Origin: Crocinitomicaceae bacterium TMED114
GTDB lineage: Bacteria; Bacteroidota; Bacteroidia; Flavobacteriales_D; Sanyastnellaceae
Reading direction: 5' to 3'
Assembly: GCA_002172485.2 (NCBI GenBank)
Contig: NHFP02000003.1
Location: forward strand, 191,205 to 255,204
DNA length: 64,000 bases
A program made the translations under genes and the position numbers. Of this stretch, positions 25,321 through 34,644 are shown piece after piece. A model generated the notes under the pieces. The model saw nothing but the letters and a program-made list of their open reading frames with translations. It made no database searches and was not told where the DNA came from. Within the stretch, counting starts at the first letter, position 1, and every line of letters begins with the position of its first letter.

Positions 25321-27585
25321 ATGACCTCCCAACGCCTCTGTGCTTCGGGCCTGTTGGCCCTGTTGCTCCTTCCGTTCTCCTTGATTGCCCAGGTCCCGCA
25401 CGGCGGTGCGCCGTTCTGGAACACCCCCGGGACCAACATGGCCAATCCGGCATGGCCTGTGCACCGCATGCCCGGCATCGACCTCGACGCACTGCGCGCA
25501 GCAGATGCGATAACCGACGCCGTCAAAAGTGCCCCTTGGCGCTTCGGTGAGGAGTTCGACGTGGACATCCAACTCGCGGATGGCCAATGGCTGGACATCG
25601 AGGGCACCTCCGTTTGGCGGACGCAGATTGCCGCACCGGGCGCGCTGGCCATGAGCCTTCGCTTCTCGGAATTCGCCCTCCCCAAAGGCGCCAAGCTGTT
25701 TGTCTGGAGTGCCGACCACATCGAATTCATCGGCGGGTTCGACCACCGCAACATGAAGGATTGGGGCGGCCTCGCAACAGGCCTTGTCGCCGGTGACGCC
25801 GTGGTGGTGGAGGTCCAAGTCCCGGCTGGCCTTGAAGACGCCGTGGCCCTGCGTGTGGACCAGGTTGTCCACGCGTACCGTGACATCGCGGGCAAAGCCG
25901 CCCAAGTCGCCGAGGCGCTTGGCGAGCAGCGCGGCCCTTACGGCAACAGCGGCGACTGCAACATCAATGTCAACTGCCCGGAAGGTGCCACTTGGCAGTG
26001 CGAAAAGCGTTCCGTGGCCCTCATTCTCAGCGGTGGATTTTCTGTCTGTACGGGCGCCTTAGTCAACAACACCGCGCAAGACGGGACCCCGCTGTTCTTG
26101 ACGGCCAACCACTGCCTCGGCGGCAATGTGGGCAACTGGACCTTTGTCTTCAACCACGAAACCGAAGGGTGCACCGGCAACACGGGACCGACAAACCAGT
26201 CGGTCAGCGGTGCTGAGTTGCTAGTGAGCAACAGCGCTTCCGACTTCGGCCTGTTGCTTCTCGACGAAACCCCGCCCGCCAGCTACGACGTCTTCTATGC
26301 GGGCTGGGATGGAACAGATGCGCAGACGGTCCAAAATGCAACCTGCATTCACCACCCGAATGGAGACCTCAAGAAGATCTGCTTCGAAGAGGATTCCCCC
26401 TACCACGACAATGCCGCGGGTGCGGCTGTTTGGTGGGTCGACGCTTGGGAAGACGGCGTGACGGAGCCCGGATCCTCGGGCGCCCCCCTGTTTGACCACA
26501 ACCACCGCATCATCGGCCAACTCTATGGTGGGGTCGCGGCATGCAACGGCAACCAGAACAACGGCCAGTTCGACTACTACGGCCGCATGGGCGTCAGCTT
26601 CGACAACGGCATCACCGAACACCTCGACCCGCTCGGTCTTGGCCTCGACGTGCTGGACGGCTACCCCAGCGAAGGCTGTGTAACCTCCTTTGCCTTGGAC
26701 CTTGGCCTCGGTGTGGCGAGCGCACCGGACGGCGTGTTGTGTGGCGGTGGCGATGCCGTCATTGAACTGACCCTCAACAACTTCGGAACAGACCCCCTCA
26801 CCTCGGCCACCATCGGCTACGCGGTCAACGGTGGTCCGCAGCAGACCGTCAATTGGAACGGCACCCTCGACCAGTATGACAACACCACGCTTGCCTTACC
26901 GCCCATCCAAGCGGAGGACGGCACCACCGAAGTGGAAGTCACGGTGCTCTCCGTCAACGGTGCGCAGGACGAAAACGACTTCAACGACGTGTCAGTGGTG
27001 GAGTTCACCGCCTTCGTGGAAGACACGTTCAACTTCTCCTTCGAGTTGGTCCTCGACAACTACCCAAGCGAGACCACGTGGGAAATCCGGCGACTGGGCA
27101 ACGTCGTTTACTCCGGCGGCCCCTACGAGGACGGTCAGGCGGGTGAGGTGATCACCGTGCCACTCTGTCTCGAGGGCGGATGCTACATCCTCCAGGTTGA
27201 CGACAGCTACGGTGACGGCATGTGCTGTCAGTCCGGCGAGGGCGGCTTCACCGTGTACGACCCGCAGGGCGACGTCATCTACGAGGGTGGAGAGTTCACT
27301 GACTCCGACCTGGAGCAATTCTGCACGCAGGAGATGTCCGTGGAGGACCTCATCGGTGCGCAGGTTGAAGCCATGCCCAATCCGGCAACCGGCCGCCTCG
27401 TGGTGACCGGCGTGCCCGCGGGATCCACCGTGACCCCGGTCGACCTGCTCGGACGTCCGGTGTCCGAGGCTGTTCGGCTGAACGGCGACGGAAGCCTCGA
27501 TGTCTCGGGCTGGCCCCGGGGCTGGACCCTCCTCCGCGTGGAAACCGAGACCGACGTGCACGTGGAACGCGTCCTGCTGCGCTGA
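25321..27585 (+). CDS. T9SS-secreted lysyl-endopeptidase-like serine protease
   Basis: 754 residues. Signal peptide about 1-23 (ends SLIAQ). A domain before the protease spans about 60-200, then a trypsin-fold (S1-type) domain with a complete triad: H264 in TANHC, D308 in SASDFGLLLLD, S386 in PGSSGAPLF. Many cysteines and the sequence context (CTGALVNN, GGVAACNG) match Lys-C/Achromobacter protease I-type enzymes. After about residue 460 come a CARDB-like Ig domain and a beta-sandwich with DSYGDGMC. The end is a T9SS sorting domain (MPNPATG ... VERVLLR). The protein is probably exported to the cell surface or medium to digest proteins. Lysine specificity is an inference from the family. The gene is probably monocistronic or followed by the small lipoprotein eight bases on. 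Confidence 0.9.
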   Translation: MTSQRLCASGLLALLLLPFSLIAQVPHGGAPFWNTPGTNMANPAWPVHRMPGIDLDALRAADAITDAVKSAPWRFGEEFDVDIQLADGQWLDIEGTSVWRTQIAAPGALAMSLRFSEFALPKGAKLFVWSADHIEFIGGFDHRNMKDWGGLATGLVAGDAVVVEVQVPAGLEDAVALRVDQVVHAYRDIAGKAAQVAEALGEQRGPYGNSGDCNINVNCPEGATWQCEKRSVALILSGGFSVCTGALVNNTAQDGTPLFLTANHCLGGNVGNWTFVFNHETEGCTGNTGPTNQSVSGAELLVSNSASDFGLLLLDETPPASYDVFYAGWDGTDAQTVQNATCIHHPNGDLKKICFEEDSPYHDNAAGAAVWWVDAWEDGVTEPGSSGAPLFDHNHRIIGQLYGGVAACNGNQNNGQFDYYGRMGVSFDNGITEHLDPLGLGLDVLDGYPSEGCVTSFALDLGLGVASAPDGVLCGGGDAVIELTLNNFGTDPLTSATIGYAVNGGPQQTVNWNGTLDQYDNTTLALPPIQAEDGTTEVEVTVLSVNGAQDENDFNDVSVVEFTAFVEDTFNFSFELVLDNYPSETTWEIRRLGNVVYSGGPYEDGQAGEVITVPLCLEGGCYILQVDDSYGDGMCCQSGEGGFTVYDPQGDVIYEGGEFTDSDLEQFCTQEMSVEDLIGAQVEAMPNPATGRLVVTGVPAGSTVTPVDLLGRPVSEAVRLNGDGSLDVSGWPRGWTLLRVETETDVHVERVLLR

Positions 27586-27593
27586 GGACACAG

Positions 27594-27986
27594 ATGCGTT
27601 CGGTTCTTCTCTTCCTCCTCCCCTTGTCGATCTTGGCCATGGGGGCCTGCTCTGGCCCCAAATGGGCCACGAAAGGGGATTGGAACCACCCTTTCTCTAT
27701 CGCGGAAGCCGCGGTGGACGGGGATTCCCTGCGGGTCACCGTGCAGTATGGTGGCGGGTTCCGCGACCACACCTTCCGCCTTGTTGCCGACGGGGCCGCG
27801 ACCAAATCCCTGCCCCGACAGCTGCGGTTGCGCATCGAACACGAAGGCCAGGGGGATCCGGGCCGTGCCCTGATCACCCGGGATGAGGCGTTTGACCTGA
27901 CGCCCCACCGCGACCCTACGCAAAGCCGCATCGTGCTGCTCCTCGGCGGCTGGGACGCCCCGCTGGAGTACGTTTACCCCCAGTGA
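27594..27986 (+). CDS. Small hypothetical lipoprotein
   Basis: 130 residues with a clear lipoprotein signal: a hydrophobic stretch and MGAC with the acylated Cys at 19. The mature part looks like one small beta-rich domain (SIAEAAVDGDSLRVTVQYGGG ... SRIVLLLGGW). I do not recognise a family. It overlaps the following glycosyltransferase gene by four bases (GTGA) and starts eight bases after the protease gene. Confidence 0.75.
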   Translation: MRSVLLFLLPLSILAMGACSGPKWATKGDWNHPFSIAEAAVDGDSLRVTVQYGGGFRDHTFRLVADGAATKSLPRQLRLRIEHEGQGDPGRALITRDEAFDLTPHRDPTQSRIVLLLGGWDAPLEYVYPQ

Positions 27987-29140
27987 CCCCCTTGACGGAC
28001 TGGATTTTCGGACTGTTGGCCAGCGTGCCGGCCATCCTGCGCATGGCGTGGGACGTGAAGCTCAGTATCGAGTGGCGCCGCCGGTCAGTCACTGCTTCGG
28101 ATGGTGGGCCCGCGGAAGACCGGTGCGCCACACTCGTCCTCTGCACCCACAACGACCTGGACGCCCTGCGGTCGATCTGGCCGCTGTGGCGGGGCCAGCG
28201 GTTTCCGGAGGGCTGGCAGGTCCAGTGGGTGGTTGTGAATGACGGCTCGACCGACGGCACCCGCGAATGGCTCGAAGGCCGCTGCATGGCCAACGGGAAG
28301 AGGCTGACGGTGGTGCACCACGACAAGCAGGTCGCCGGCAAGAAGGCCGCGTTGGCCGCCGGCATCCTCGCCGCCGAGCACGACCGGCTCATCTTCACCG
28401 ACGCTGACTGCCTCCCCAGTCCGGATTGGGCCGCCAACATGGCGGCCGGCCTGGGCGCACCGGATGCCCCGCCGCTCGTCCTGCTCGGATTCAGCCTGCC
28501 TGCCGGAGGCCCGGCCATACTGGCTTTCGACGCCCTCCGGATCGCCTGGCAATACGGCAGTGAGGCGGCCGCCGGACGGCCGTACATGGGCGTCGGCCGC
28601 AACCTCGCCTACCGCAAATCGCACTGGCTCCGCACAGGCGGTTTCAACAGCCACGCCAATTTGGCCAGCGGCGATGATGACCTCTTTGTTCAAGACGCCA
28701 TTCGGTCCGGAGCAACCTGCGTCCCGGTGTCCGCCCCCCTCGAAGCGACATGCCCCACCCGGCCTGCGGTCTCTCTCGCAGATGGATTGCAGCGGAAACG
28801 GCGCCACCTCAGCGTGGTATCTCACTATGGTGTTGGGCACCGGCGGCGGCTACTCGCCGATGCCGCGCTCGACCCGGCCGTCGCGGCAGCCGCGCTGGCC
28901 GGGGCAGCCGGCCTTTTGCACAGTGGGGGTTGGATACCGGCCGCGGCTGCGGGGCTGGCATTGACGCTGCGCGCCGCTACCTTGTCAACGTTCGCTAGGG
29001 ACCTTCACCAACCCCGTTTCGCCGGTATCCGCGCCTTATGGCTCGGGTCAGTCCGTTGGGGGCTTCTCGGTGTGGCCACCTTGTCGAACTTCACCTCATC
29101 GCCAACATGGACGCAGCGGGCACCGACAAGACGGTCGTGA
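27983..29140 (+). CDS. Family 2 glycosyltransferase, membrane-associated
   Basis: 385 residues. The GT-A fold is recognisable: TLVLCTHNDLDAL (about 50), VVNDGSTDGTREWL with the DGS motif (about 89), the DxD-like FTDADC (about 138-143) and GDDDLFVQDA (about 231). Hydrophobic segments lie at both ends. It probably transfers a sugar from a nucleotide sugar to a lipid or polymer at the inner membrane; donor and acceptor cannot be told. The start is GTG 27983, overlapping the lipoprotein gene, and the 3' end overlaps the sigma factor gene by 34 bases. Confidence 0.88.
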   Translation: MTPLTDWIFGLLASVPAILRMAWDVKLSIEWRRRSVTASDGGPAEDRCATLVLCTHNDLDALRSIWPLWRGQRFPEGWQVQWVVVNDGSTDGTREWLEGRCMANGKRLTVVHHDKQVAGKKAALAAGILAAEHDRLIFTDADCLPSPDWAANMAAGLGAPDAPPLVLLGFSLPAGGPAILAFDALRIAWQYGSEAAAGRPYMGVGRNLAYRKSHWLRTGGFNSHANLASGDDDLFVQDAIRSGATCVPVSAPLEATCPTRPAVSLADGLQRKRRHLSVVSHYGVGHRRRLLADAALDPAVAAAALAGAAGLLHSGGWIPAAAAGLALTLRAATLSTFARDLHQPRFAGIRALWLGSVRWGLLGVATLSNFTSSPTWTQRAPTRRS

Positions 29141-29739
29141 TCGACCACCTCTCCGACAAGGCCAAGTACGACTATGGCTTGATTCGAAGCGCTCTGGACT
29201 CCCATGATCAGGGTGCTTTTGCGGAGCTGATGGAACGGTACCGGGAGCCCATCTTCTACATGCTCGTGAAGATGGTCCACAACCAAGACGACGCGGAGGA
29301 CTTGATGATCGAGACCTTTGGCAAGGCCTTCCGCCGCCTGAAGCAATACAGCCCCAAATTCGCCTTCTCAACGTGGCTCTTCAAGATTGCTTCCAACGGC
29401 GCCATTGACTTCATCCGGAAGAAGCGCATCAAGGCCCTCAGCCTCGACAAGGGCTTCACGGACTCCGAAGGTGACACGATGGAAATCCAAGTGGCAGACG
29501 ACGGATTGGATCCGGGCCAGACCTTAGAAAAGCAACAGCGCGTCAACAAGATGCGGGAAGTCGTGGCCCAGTTGAAGCCCCGTTACCGGCGCCTCGTGGA
29601 GCTGCGGTACTTCGAGGAATACAGCTACGATGAGATCAGCCAGGAACTCGACTTGCCGCTCGGCACCGTCAAAGCCCAGCTGTTCCGCGCGCGCGACATC
29701 CTGGCCGGCGTGCTCGAAATCGACCGCGAGCAGTTCTGA
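29107..29739 (+). CDS. RNA polymerase sigma factor, ECF type
   Basis: 210 residues from ATG 29107. Region 2 (about 35-100) shows the typical helix with DAEDLMIETFGKAFRRL and FSTWLFKIASNGAIDFIRKKR; region 4 (about 150-205) has YRRLVELRYFEEYSYDEISQELDLPLGTVKAQLFRARDI. No anti-sigma gene is next to it, so this may be one of the Bacteroidota housekeeping-like ECF factors. It overlaps the end of the glycosyltransferase gene and precedes rsmG by two bases. Confidence 0.92.
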   Translation: MDAAGTDKTVVIDHLSDKAKYDYGLIRSALDSHDQGAFAELMERYREPIFYMLVKMVHNQDDAEDLMIETFGKAFRRLKQYSPKFAFSTWLFKIASNGAIDFIRKKRIKALSLDKGFTDSEGDTMEIQVADDGLDPGQTLEKQQRVNKMREVVAQLKPRYRRLVELRYFEEYSYDEISQELDLPLGTVKAQLFRARDILAGVLEIDREQF

Positions 29740-29741
29740 GC

Positions 29742-30434
29742 GTGGCCCCCACCGATCCAGATTTTCGCGCCGTCGACCACTTGCTCGCGGCCCTTCAACG
29801 CGAGTCTCCTGAATTCGGCGCGCCCATCCCCGACATCGCGGACACCCAGCGGCAGCAATTGGCCATGCTCGGCCCACTGTACCGCGAGTGGAACGCCAAG
29901 ATCAACGTCATCTCCCGCAAAGATCTGGACGCCTTCTTCACCCGGCACGTCTTGCACAGCCTCGCCATGGCCCGGGTGCTGCGGCCGGAATCCGGAAGCC
30001 GCATCCTCGATGTCGGCACTGGCGGCGGATTCCCCGGCATCCCCCTCGCCATCCTCTTCCCCGATGCGGACTTCACCTTGTGCGACTCGATTGGCAAGAA
30101 AATCAAGGTGGTAGATGCCGTCTCCAACGCCATCGGACTCCAGAACGTCCAAGGAGTTTGGGGCAGGGCGGAAAGCTTGACCGACCGACCGCCGTTCGAT
30201 TTCATCGTCAGCCGGGCTGTCACGCGCATGCCTGCTTTTCTCGACTGGGTGCGGCCTTTGGTGCACGACACGCACCGCCACGGGGTGGCCAATGGCGTCT
30301 TCTACCTCAAGGGGGGCGATCTGGCCGAGGAACTGGCACCCGTGCAGGAACCCATCACAGTCTGGTCACTCGCCAACGTGTTGGAAGATCCGTTCTTCGA
30401 GACCAAGCAGCTCCTGCATGTGGCGCTGGCCTGA
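29742..30434 (+). CDS. rsmG: 16S rRNA (guanine527-N7)-methyltransferase RsmG
   Basis: 230 residues. The family marks are the N-terminal YREWNAKINVISRKDLDAFFTRHVLHSL and the SAM-binding loop LDVGTGGGFPGIPLAI (about 89-104), followed by FDFIVSRAV. It methylates G527 of 16S rRNA. Start GTG 29742, two bases after the sigma-factor stop. It closes this gene run; 30435-30652 (218 bases) contains no gene I can support. Confidence 0.95.
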   Translation: MAPTDPDFRAVDHLLAALQRESPEFGAPIPDIADTQRQQLAMLGPLYREWNAKINVISRKDLDAFFTRHVLHSLAMARVLRPESGSRILDVGTGGGFPGIPLAILFPDADFTLCDSIGKKIKVVDAVSNAIGLQNVQGVWGRAESLTDRPPFDFIVSRAVTRMPAFLDWVRPLVHDTHRHGVANGVFYLKGGDLAEELAPVQEPITVWSLANVLEDPFFETKQLLHVALA

Positions 30435-30637
30435 AAAGAATGAAGGGGACATTTCTGCCCCCTCCGAAACCTGCAAGGATATTGAAACCGATACAGCATG
30501 TAGCTGCATCCACGTGTATGACGGACACGTTTCCAATCGTTGCCTCGGTCGAGAAAAAAAATTTCAGCGTGCCCTTTTCGAACAGATTCCAGCTTGGGAC
30601 TTGTGGCCTTGCCCCGGCAGGAAGCGTGCGGCTCAGC

Positions 30638-30645
30638 TAAATTTG
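30638..30645 (+). promoter_or_regulatory. Likely promoter (-7 box) of the menaquinone operon
   Basis: TAAATTTG fits TAnnTTTG exactly, with a possible TTG 26 bases upstream (30609-30611), a longer gap than usual. It ends seven bases before the menI ATG at 30653, so the transcript would be leaderless or nearly so. Confidence 0.55.
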
Positions 30646-30652
30646 AATTGTT

Positions 30653-31108
30653 ATGAAGGAGGAGGGAAAATCCCCGCGCCGAATGGATCCTGGAACCCTG
30701 AAATCATTGGGCCAAGGAACCATCGCCGAAGTCATTGGAATGGAGCTGCTCGAGGTCGAACACGGCCGGGCCGTCGGCCGCATTCCCGTCGATGAACGGA
30801 CCCGTCAGCCCTATGGACTCCTTCACGGAGGAGCCAGTGTGGTGCTGGCCGAAACCCTCGGGTCTGTGGGCTCCCATTTCATTGCCGAACCGCTCGGAAA
30901 AGCCGCTGTGGGTTTAGAGATCAATGCCAACCACCTTCGCGGAGTCCGCAGCGGCTGGGTCACAGGAACGGCCACATTGCACCACGAGGGCGGACGCCTG
31001 CATGTGTGGCACATCGACATTCGGGATGAGCGGGACCGCGCCATCTGCACCAGCCGGCTGACCGTCATGCTGGTCGCCCAACCCGGTGGAAACCACCCCC
31101 CTGTTTGA
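30653..31108 (+). CDS. menI: 1,4-dihydroxy-2-naphthoyl-CoA thioesterase (hotdog fold)
   Basis: 151 residues, single hotdog domain. The centre (RTRQPYGLLHGGASVVLAE) and the following VGLEINANHLR closely match E. coli YdiI/MenI, with the catalytic Glu in LAE. MenI releases DHNA from its CoA ester after MenB. First gene of the men cluster, and its stop overlaps the menF start by one base. Two starts are possible: ATG 30653, or ATG 30683, which fits the family N-terminus about as well. Confidence 0.85.
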   Translation: MKEEGKSPRRMDPGTLKSLGQGTIAEVIGMELLEVEHGRAVGRIPVDERTRQPYGLLHGGASVVLAETLGSVGSHFIAEPLGKAAVGLEINANHLRGVRSGWVTGTATLHHEGGRLHVWHIDIRDERDRAICTSRLTVMLVAQPGGNHPPV

Positions 31109-32115
31109 TGGTCGCAGCGCCCCTTGAACCCACGGTGCTCTTCCACCGCCCGGGCGCATCCCACTTGGAGCGGCTGCTCCCCGAGGTGGGCGGGACCGTC
31201 GGTTTCCGAATGCACCCTTGGGAAGGCTCCAAGGGCCATGGCGACCTGGTGCTGCGCGGCCGACTGGTGCAAGGGCCGGCGGTCATGGGCGACGAACGCC
31301 CATTTGAAAAACCATCCGCCCATGCCGTGGGAGGCACCCCCCGCGACACGCACCTCCAAGCCATTCGGTGCGCCTTGGAAGCCATTGAATCCGGCACCTT
31401 CGAGAAAGTGGTGCTCTCCAGTCACCTCACTGTAGAGGCTCCCGGCCTGGAAGCCGAAACCATCGTGCGGCGGCTGTCCCAGGCGCACCCCGATTCCTTC
31501 AGCTGGATGGTGCGTCACCCTGACATCGGCATCTGGTTTGGCTCTTCCCCTGAGCCCTTGGTCCAGGGCCAATGGCCCACATTGAATACGGCCTGTCTGG
31601 CCGGCACCCGCATGGCCCACACCGGCGCGCAGAGCGACCCGTGGACGGACAAGGAGCGGCATGAACAGCAGTTGGTCACCGACTCGGTGCTCGACGCACT
31701 GCGCGATAGCGGTTGCCGCAACATCACGGTCGGCGACCGGATGACGGTGCGCTACGGCCCCATTGAGCATTTGCGCACCATGGTGTCCTTCGATGCAGAA
31801 GGCGGCCTGGCCGACATCATGGGCGCCCTGCACCCCACACCGGCCGTTGGGGGGACTCCCCGAGCAGCGGCCCTGCACTACATCGCACAACTGGAACAAC
31901 ACGACCGAGCCTATTACACGGGCTGGGTCGGACTGGAAGATGGCCAGGACATCGCCTACTTCGTCAACCTCCGCTGCGGTTCATTGAATGGCGACCGTTT
32001 GACTGCCTATGCCGGCGGGGGCATCACCCGCGGATCGGACCCCGAGGCAGAGTGGCAGGAGACCCGCAACAAATTGCGGTCCGCCTTGGACCCCATTGTC
32101 CACTGGCCCGAATGA
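31108..32115 (+). CDS. menF: Isochorismate synthase
   Basis: 335 residues, a chorismate-binding enzyme. Typical elements are SGTFEKVVLSSHLTVEAP (about 90), IWFGSSPEPLV (about 143), NTACLAGTRM (about 158), and the C-terminal block with YYTGWVGL and YAGGGITRGSDPEAEWQET carrying the metal-binding glutamates. It converts chorismate to isochorismate, the first step into menaquinone. It is shorter than E. coli MenF (431), which is common for the compact form. ATG 31108 overlaps the menI stop, and its own stop overlaps menD (ATGA). Confidence 0.93.
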   Translation: MVAAPLEPTVLFHRPGASHLERLLPEVGGTVGFRMHPWEGSKGHGDLVLRGRLVQGPAVMGDERPFEKPSAHAVGGTPRDTHLQAIRCALEAIESGTFEKVVLSSHLTVEAPGLEAETIVRRLSQAHPDSFSWMVRHPDIGIWFGSSPEPLVQGQWPTLNTACLAGTRMAHTGAQSDPWTDKERHEQQLVTDSVLDALRDSGCRNITVGDRMTVRYGPIEHLRTMVSFDAEGGLADIMGALHPTPAVGGTPRAAALHYIAQLEQHDRAYYTGWVGLEDGQDIAYFVNLRCGSLNGDRLTAYAGGGITRGSDPEAEWQETRNKLRSALDPIVHWPE

Positions 32116-33803
32116 CTTCGTCCCAGCACCCCGACGCCCGCACATCAGCTCGGCTCCTCGTCGAGGGGCTCATCGCCCGTGGCTTGGGGGGCGCCGTCGT
32201 CAGTCCCGGCTCCCGCAACGCGCCCTTGATGCAGGCCTTCGAATCGGCTGGTATCCCGTGTGTGATTGCCTTGGATGAACGGGCCGCTGCCCACCACGCC
32301 CTGGGCATGGCCCTCGCGCTGGGCCGTCCTGTGGCGGTCTCGTGCACCAGCGGCACAGCCGCCCTCAACCACGGCCCGGCCTTGGCAGAGGCCAACCGAA
32401 TGGGATTGCCTCTCATCAGCCTGACAGCGGACCGACCTGCCGGTGCTGCAGACCAATGGGAAAGCCAAACGCTGGTCCAACAGGGGGTACACGATCCCCA
32501 CGTTCGGACCTCCTTCCAATGGTCCCCCCATGGAGAACCGGAAGCCATCGCCGCATTGGATGACATGGCCTCGGTATGGGCTTCTGGGCCCATCCATGTC
32601 AACTGCCCCTTTGACGAGCCCCTGTACCCTGAGGCGCCCGAACCCGTCCATCGGAGCGCCCATTGGCACCTCCCCAACCTTCCATCACCTCCGAATTTCC
32701 CCCTTCAGTCTCCGAGTCTCGCAGACTGGATCGCCACCCTGACCGGTGCATTGGACGCGGGACGGCGCATCCTGTTTCTGGGGGGAACCCAGCCTCAGGA
32801 GCTGTCCTCGGATGCGCTCACCACACTGGCCCGCCACGCTTTGTTGATGGGCGACAGCACCAGTGGCTTGGGAGGCCACCCCGACACCATTGTCGCCCTG
32901 GACCGGTGGATGCGCGGCATGCGCTCCTCGGCCGGCTTGGAACACCTCCCCGATTTGGTGGTCACGTTTGGCGCCCCCATCCTGTCCAAGTCCTTGCGCC
33001 ATTGGCTCAGGGAGCACAGCATTGACCAAGTCCACCTCGATCCCGGAGGCCGGTCCCCTCAGGCCTTTGGGGGCGTGGTCACTTCTGCACCATGGCCTGT
33101 CGGTGATGCGCTGGCGGCTTTGGGCGACGCCTGGTCTTCACGGACACCGCCCCCTTCACCTTGGTGGGCGGCGTGGTCGAATTTGGAACAGCGCTTGCGA
33201 TCAGCGCATTCCGTCGCGCTTCAAGCCGCGCCGTGGTGCGACCTCACGGTGCATGCCGCCCTGCATGACGCACTTCCGGGCCACACCAAGCTCCACCTCG
33301 CCAACTCCACCCCGGTGCGTTACGCCCAGTTGTTCCACAACCCGAATCGCCCCGCACCGTGGTCGAACCGGGGGGTGGCCGGCATCGACGGCTGCAGTGC
33401 CACCGCCGTGGGCGCGGCCTTGGCTGGCCACCACGTCACCCTGATTTCAGGGGACCTCGGCTTCCTCTACGATGCCAATGCCTTCCACGTCCACCCTCTG
33501 CCCACCACCTTGCGGATCGCCGTGATCCACAACGGAGGCGGCGGCGTGTTTCGCTGGCTGCCTGGGCCTGTCCGAACTGGGCTGCTCGACTCCCACTTTG
33601 AGATGCGCCACGGCCTGGAATTGCGCGCGGTATGCGACCTGCATGGACTGGAGCACCAGCGTGTGGAAACCATGGACGACCTGCAGGAGGCGCTCCAAGA
33701 CTGGTGGTCCACGAGCGAGGCTCCCCGCGTTTTAGAGATCGCCACACCCCCGGAGCGAAGTGCCGAGGCCCATTCTGTCTACATGGAGCGGGTGAGCGCG
33801 TAA
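32112..33803 (+). CDS. menD: SEPHCHC synthase (MenD)
   Basis: 563 residues. A thiamine-diphosphate enzyme that joins isochorismate and 2-oxoglutarate. N-terminal SPGSRNAPL and DERAAAHHALG, a central SCTSGTAALN, and the ThDP/Mg motif GDLGFLYDAN (447-456) are present. ATG 32112 overlaps the menF stop by four bases. Normal length for the family (about 550-580). Confidence 0.96.
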   Translation: MTSSQHPDARTSARLLVEGLIARGLGGAVVSPGSRNAPLMQAFESAGIPCVIALDERAAAHHALGMALALGRPVAVSCTSGTAALNHGPALAEANRMGLPLISLTADRPAGAADQWESQTLVQQGVHDPHVRTSFQWSPHGEPEAIAALDDMASVWASGPIHVNCPFDEPLYPEAPEPVHRSAHWHLPNLPSPPNFPLQSPSLADWIATLTGALDAGRRILFLGGTQPQELSSDALTTLARHALLMGDSTSGLGGHPDTIVALDRWMRGMRSSAGLEHLPDLVVTFGAPILSKSLRHWLREHSIDQVHLDPGGRSPQAFGGVVTSAPWPVGDALAALGDAWSSRTPPPSPWWAAWSNLEQRLRSAHSVALQAAPWCDLTVHAALHDALPGHTKLHLANSTPVRYAQLFHNPNRPAPWSNRGVAGIDGCSATAVGAALAGHHVTLISGDLGFLYDANAFHVHPLPTTLRIAVIHNGGGGVFRWLPGPVRTGLLDSHFEMRHGLELRAVCDLHGLEHQRVETMDDLQEALQDWWSTSEAPRVLEIATPPERSAEAHSVYMERVSA

Positions 33804-33808
33804 TTTCG
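33801..33808 (+). promoter_or_regulatory. Possible internal promoter box before menB
   Basis: TAATTTCG, one base off TAnnTTTG and followed by C, overlaps the menD stop codon and lies four bases before the menB ATG. It matches the TAnnTTCGC variant seen before fabD, hppA, pdhB and etfB. No good -33 element was identified. Confidence 0.3.
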
Positions 33809-33812
33809 CGTC

Positions 33813-34637
33813 ATGAGCAACACGCGCGTCTGGCAAGAAATCAAACCTTTCGAGGACATCCATTTCGAATTCTTCGAAGGCATCGCCCGCATTACCATTG
33901 ACCGTCAGAAGGTGTACAATGCCTTCCGCCCGGAGACCAACATGGAGATGCTCGAGGCCATGGACATCGCCCGGGAGCGCAACGACATCAGCGTTGTCGT
34001 CCTTACGGGTGCAGGGGACAAAGCCTTCTGCAGCGGAGGCGACCAGAATGTCAAGGGAACCGGAGGATACATCGGAGGAGATGGTGTCCCACGTCTGAAC
34101 GTGTTGGACCTGCACAAGAAAATCCGCTCTCTCCCCAAGCCGGTGATTGCCGCCGTGAATGGATACGCCATCGGAGGTGGCCATGTCCTTCACGTGGTCT
34201 GCGACCTGTCCATCGCCTCGGAGAATGCCATTTTCGGACAGACCGGCCCCAAGGTTGGCAGCTTTGACGCAGGATTCGGGTCCAGCTACCTCGCCCGCCA
34301 TGTGGGTCAGAAGAAAGCCCGGGAAATCTGGTTCCTCTGCGAGCAATACAGTGCAAGGGAAGCCGAATCCATGGGCCTCGTCAACACGGTGGTGCCACTG
34401 GAGAAGCTCGAGGACACCTACGTCCATTGGTGCAAGACCATCATGAAGCGCTCGCCGCTCGCCATTCGTATGATCAAGCGGGGCCTCAATGCAGAATTGG
34501 ACGGACAGGCCGGGTTGATGGAATTTGCAGGCGACGCCACCCTGATGTACTACCTGATGGAGGAAGCGCAGGAAGGCAAGAATGCCTTCCTCGAAAAGCG
34601 CGACCCCAACTTCCAGCAGTACCCAAAGTTCCCCTGA
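33813..34637 (+). CDS. menB: 1,4-dihydroxy-2-naphthoyl-CoA synthase
   Basis: 274 residues of the crotonase superfamily. Signatures: [12 protein letters not shown] (oxyanion loop), [19 protein letters not shown] and [19 protein letters not shown]. The last resembles the type I MenB, which uses bicarbonate as a cofactor, with alanine where E. coli has glycine (SFDGG). It closes the naphthalene ring from OSB-CoA. It starts nine bases after menD. Confidence 0.96.
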   Translation: MSNTRVWQEIKPFEDIHFEFFEGIARITIDRQKVYNAFRPETNMEMLEAMDIARERNDISVVVLTGAGDKAFCSGGDQNVKGTGGYIGGDGVPRLNVLDLHKKIRSLPKPVIAAVNGYAIGGGHVLHVVCDLSIASENAIFGQTGPKVGSFDAGFGSSYLARHVGQKKAREIWFLCEQYSAREAESMGLVNTVVPLEKLEDTYVHWCKTIMKRSPLAIRMIKRGLNAELDGQAGLMEFAGDATLMYYLMEEAQEGKNAFLEKRDPNFQQYPKFP

Positions 34638-34644
34638 TTCCGGC

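Noticed and set aside
30435-30652. A hidden small gene or RNA between rsmG and menI
   Set aside because: Short open frames here lack family signatures; the only signal is the promoter box at 30638. A weak GGGG...CCCC hairpin after rsmG has no T-run.
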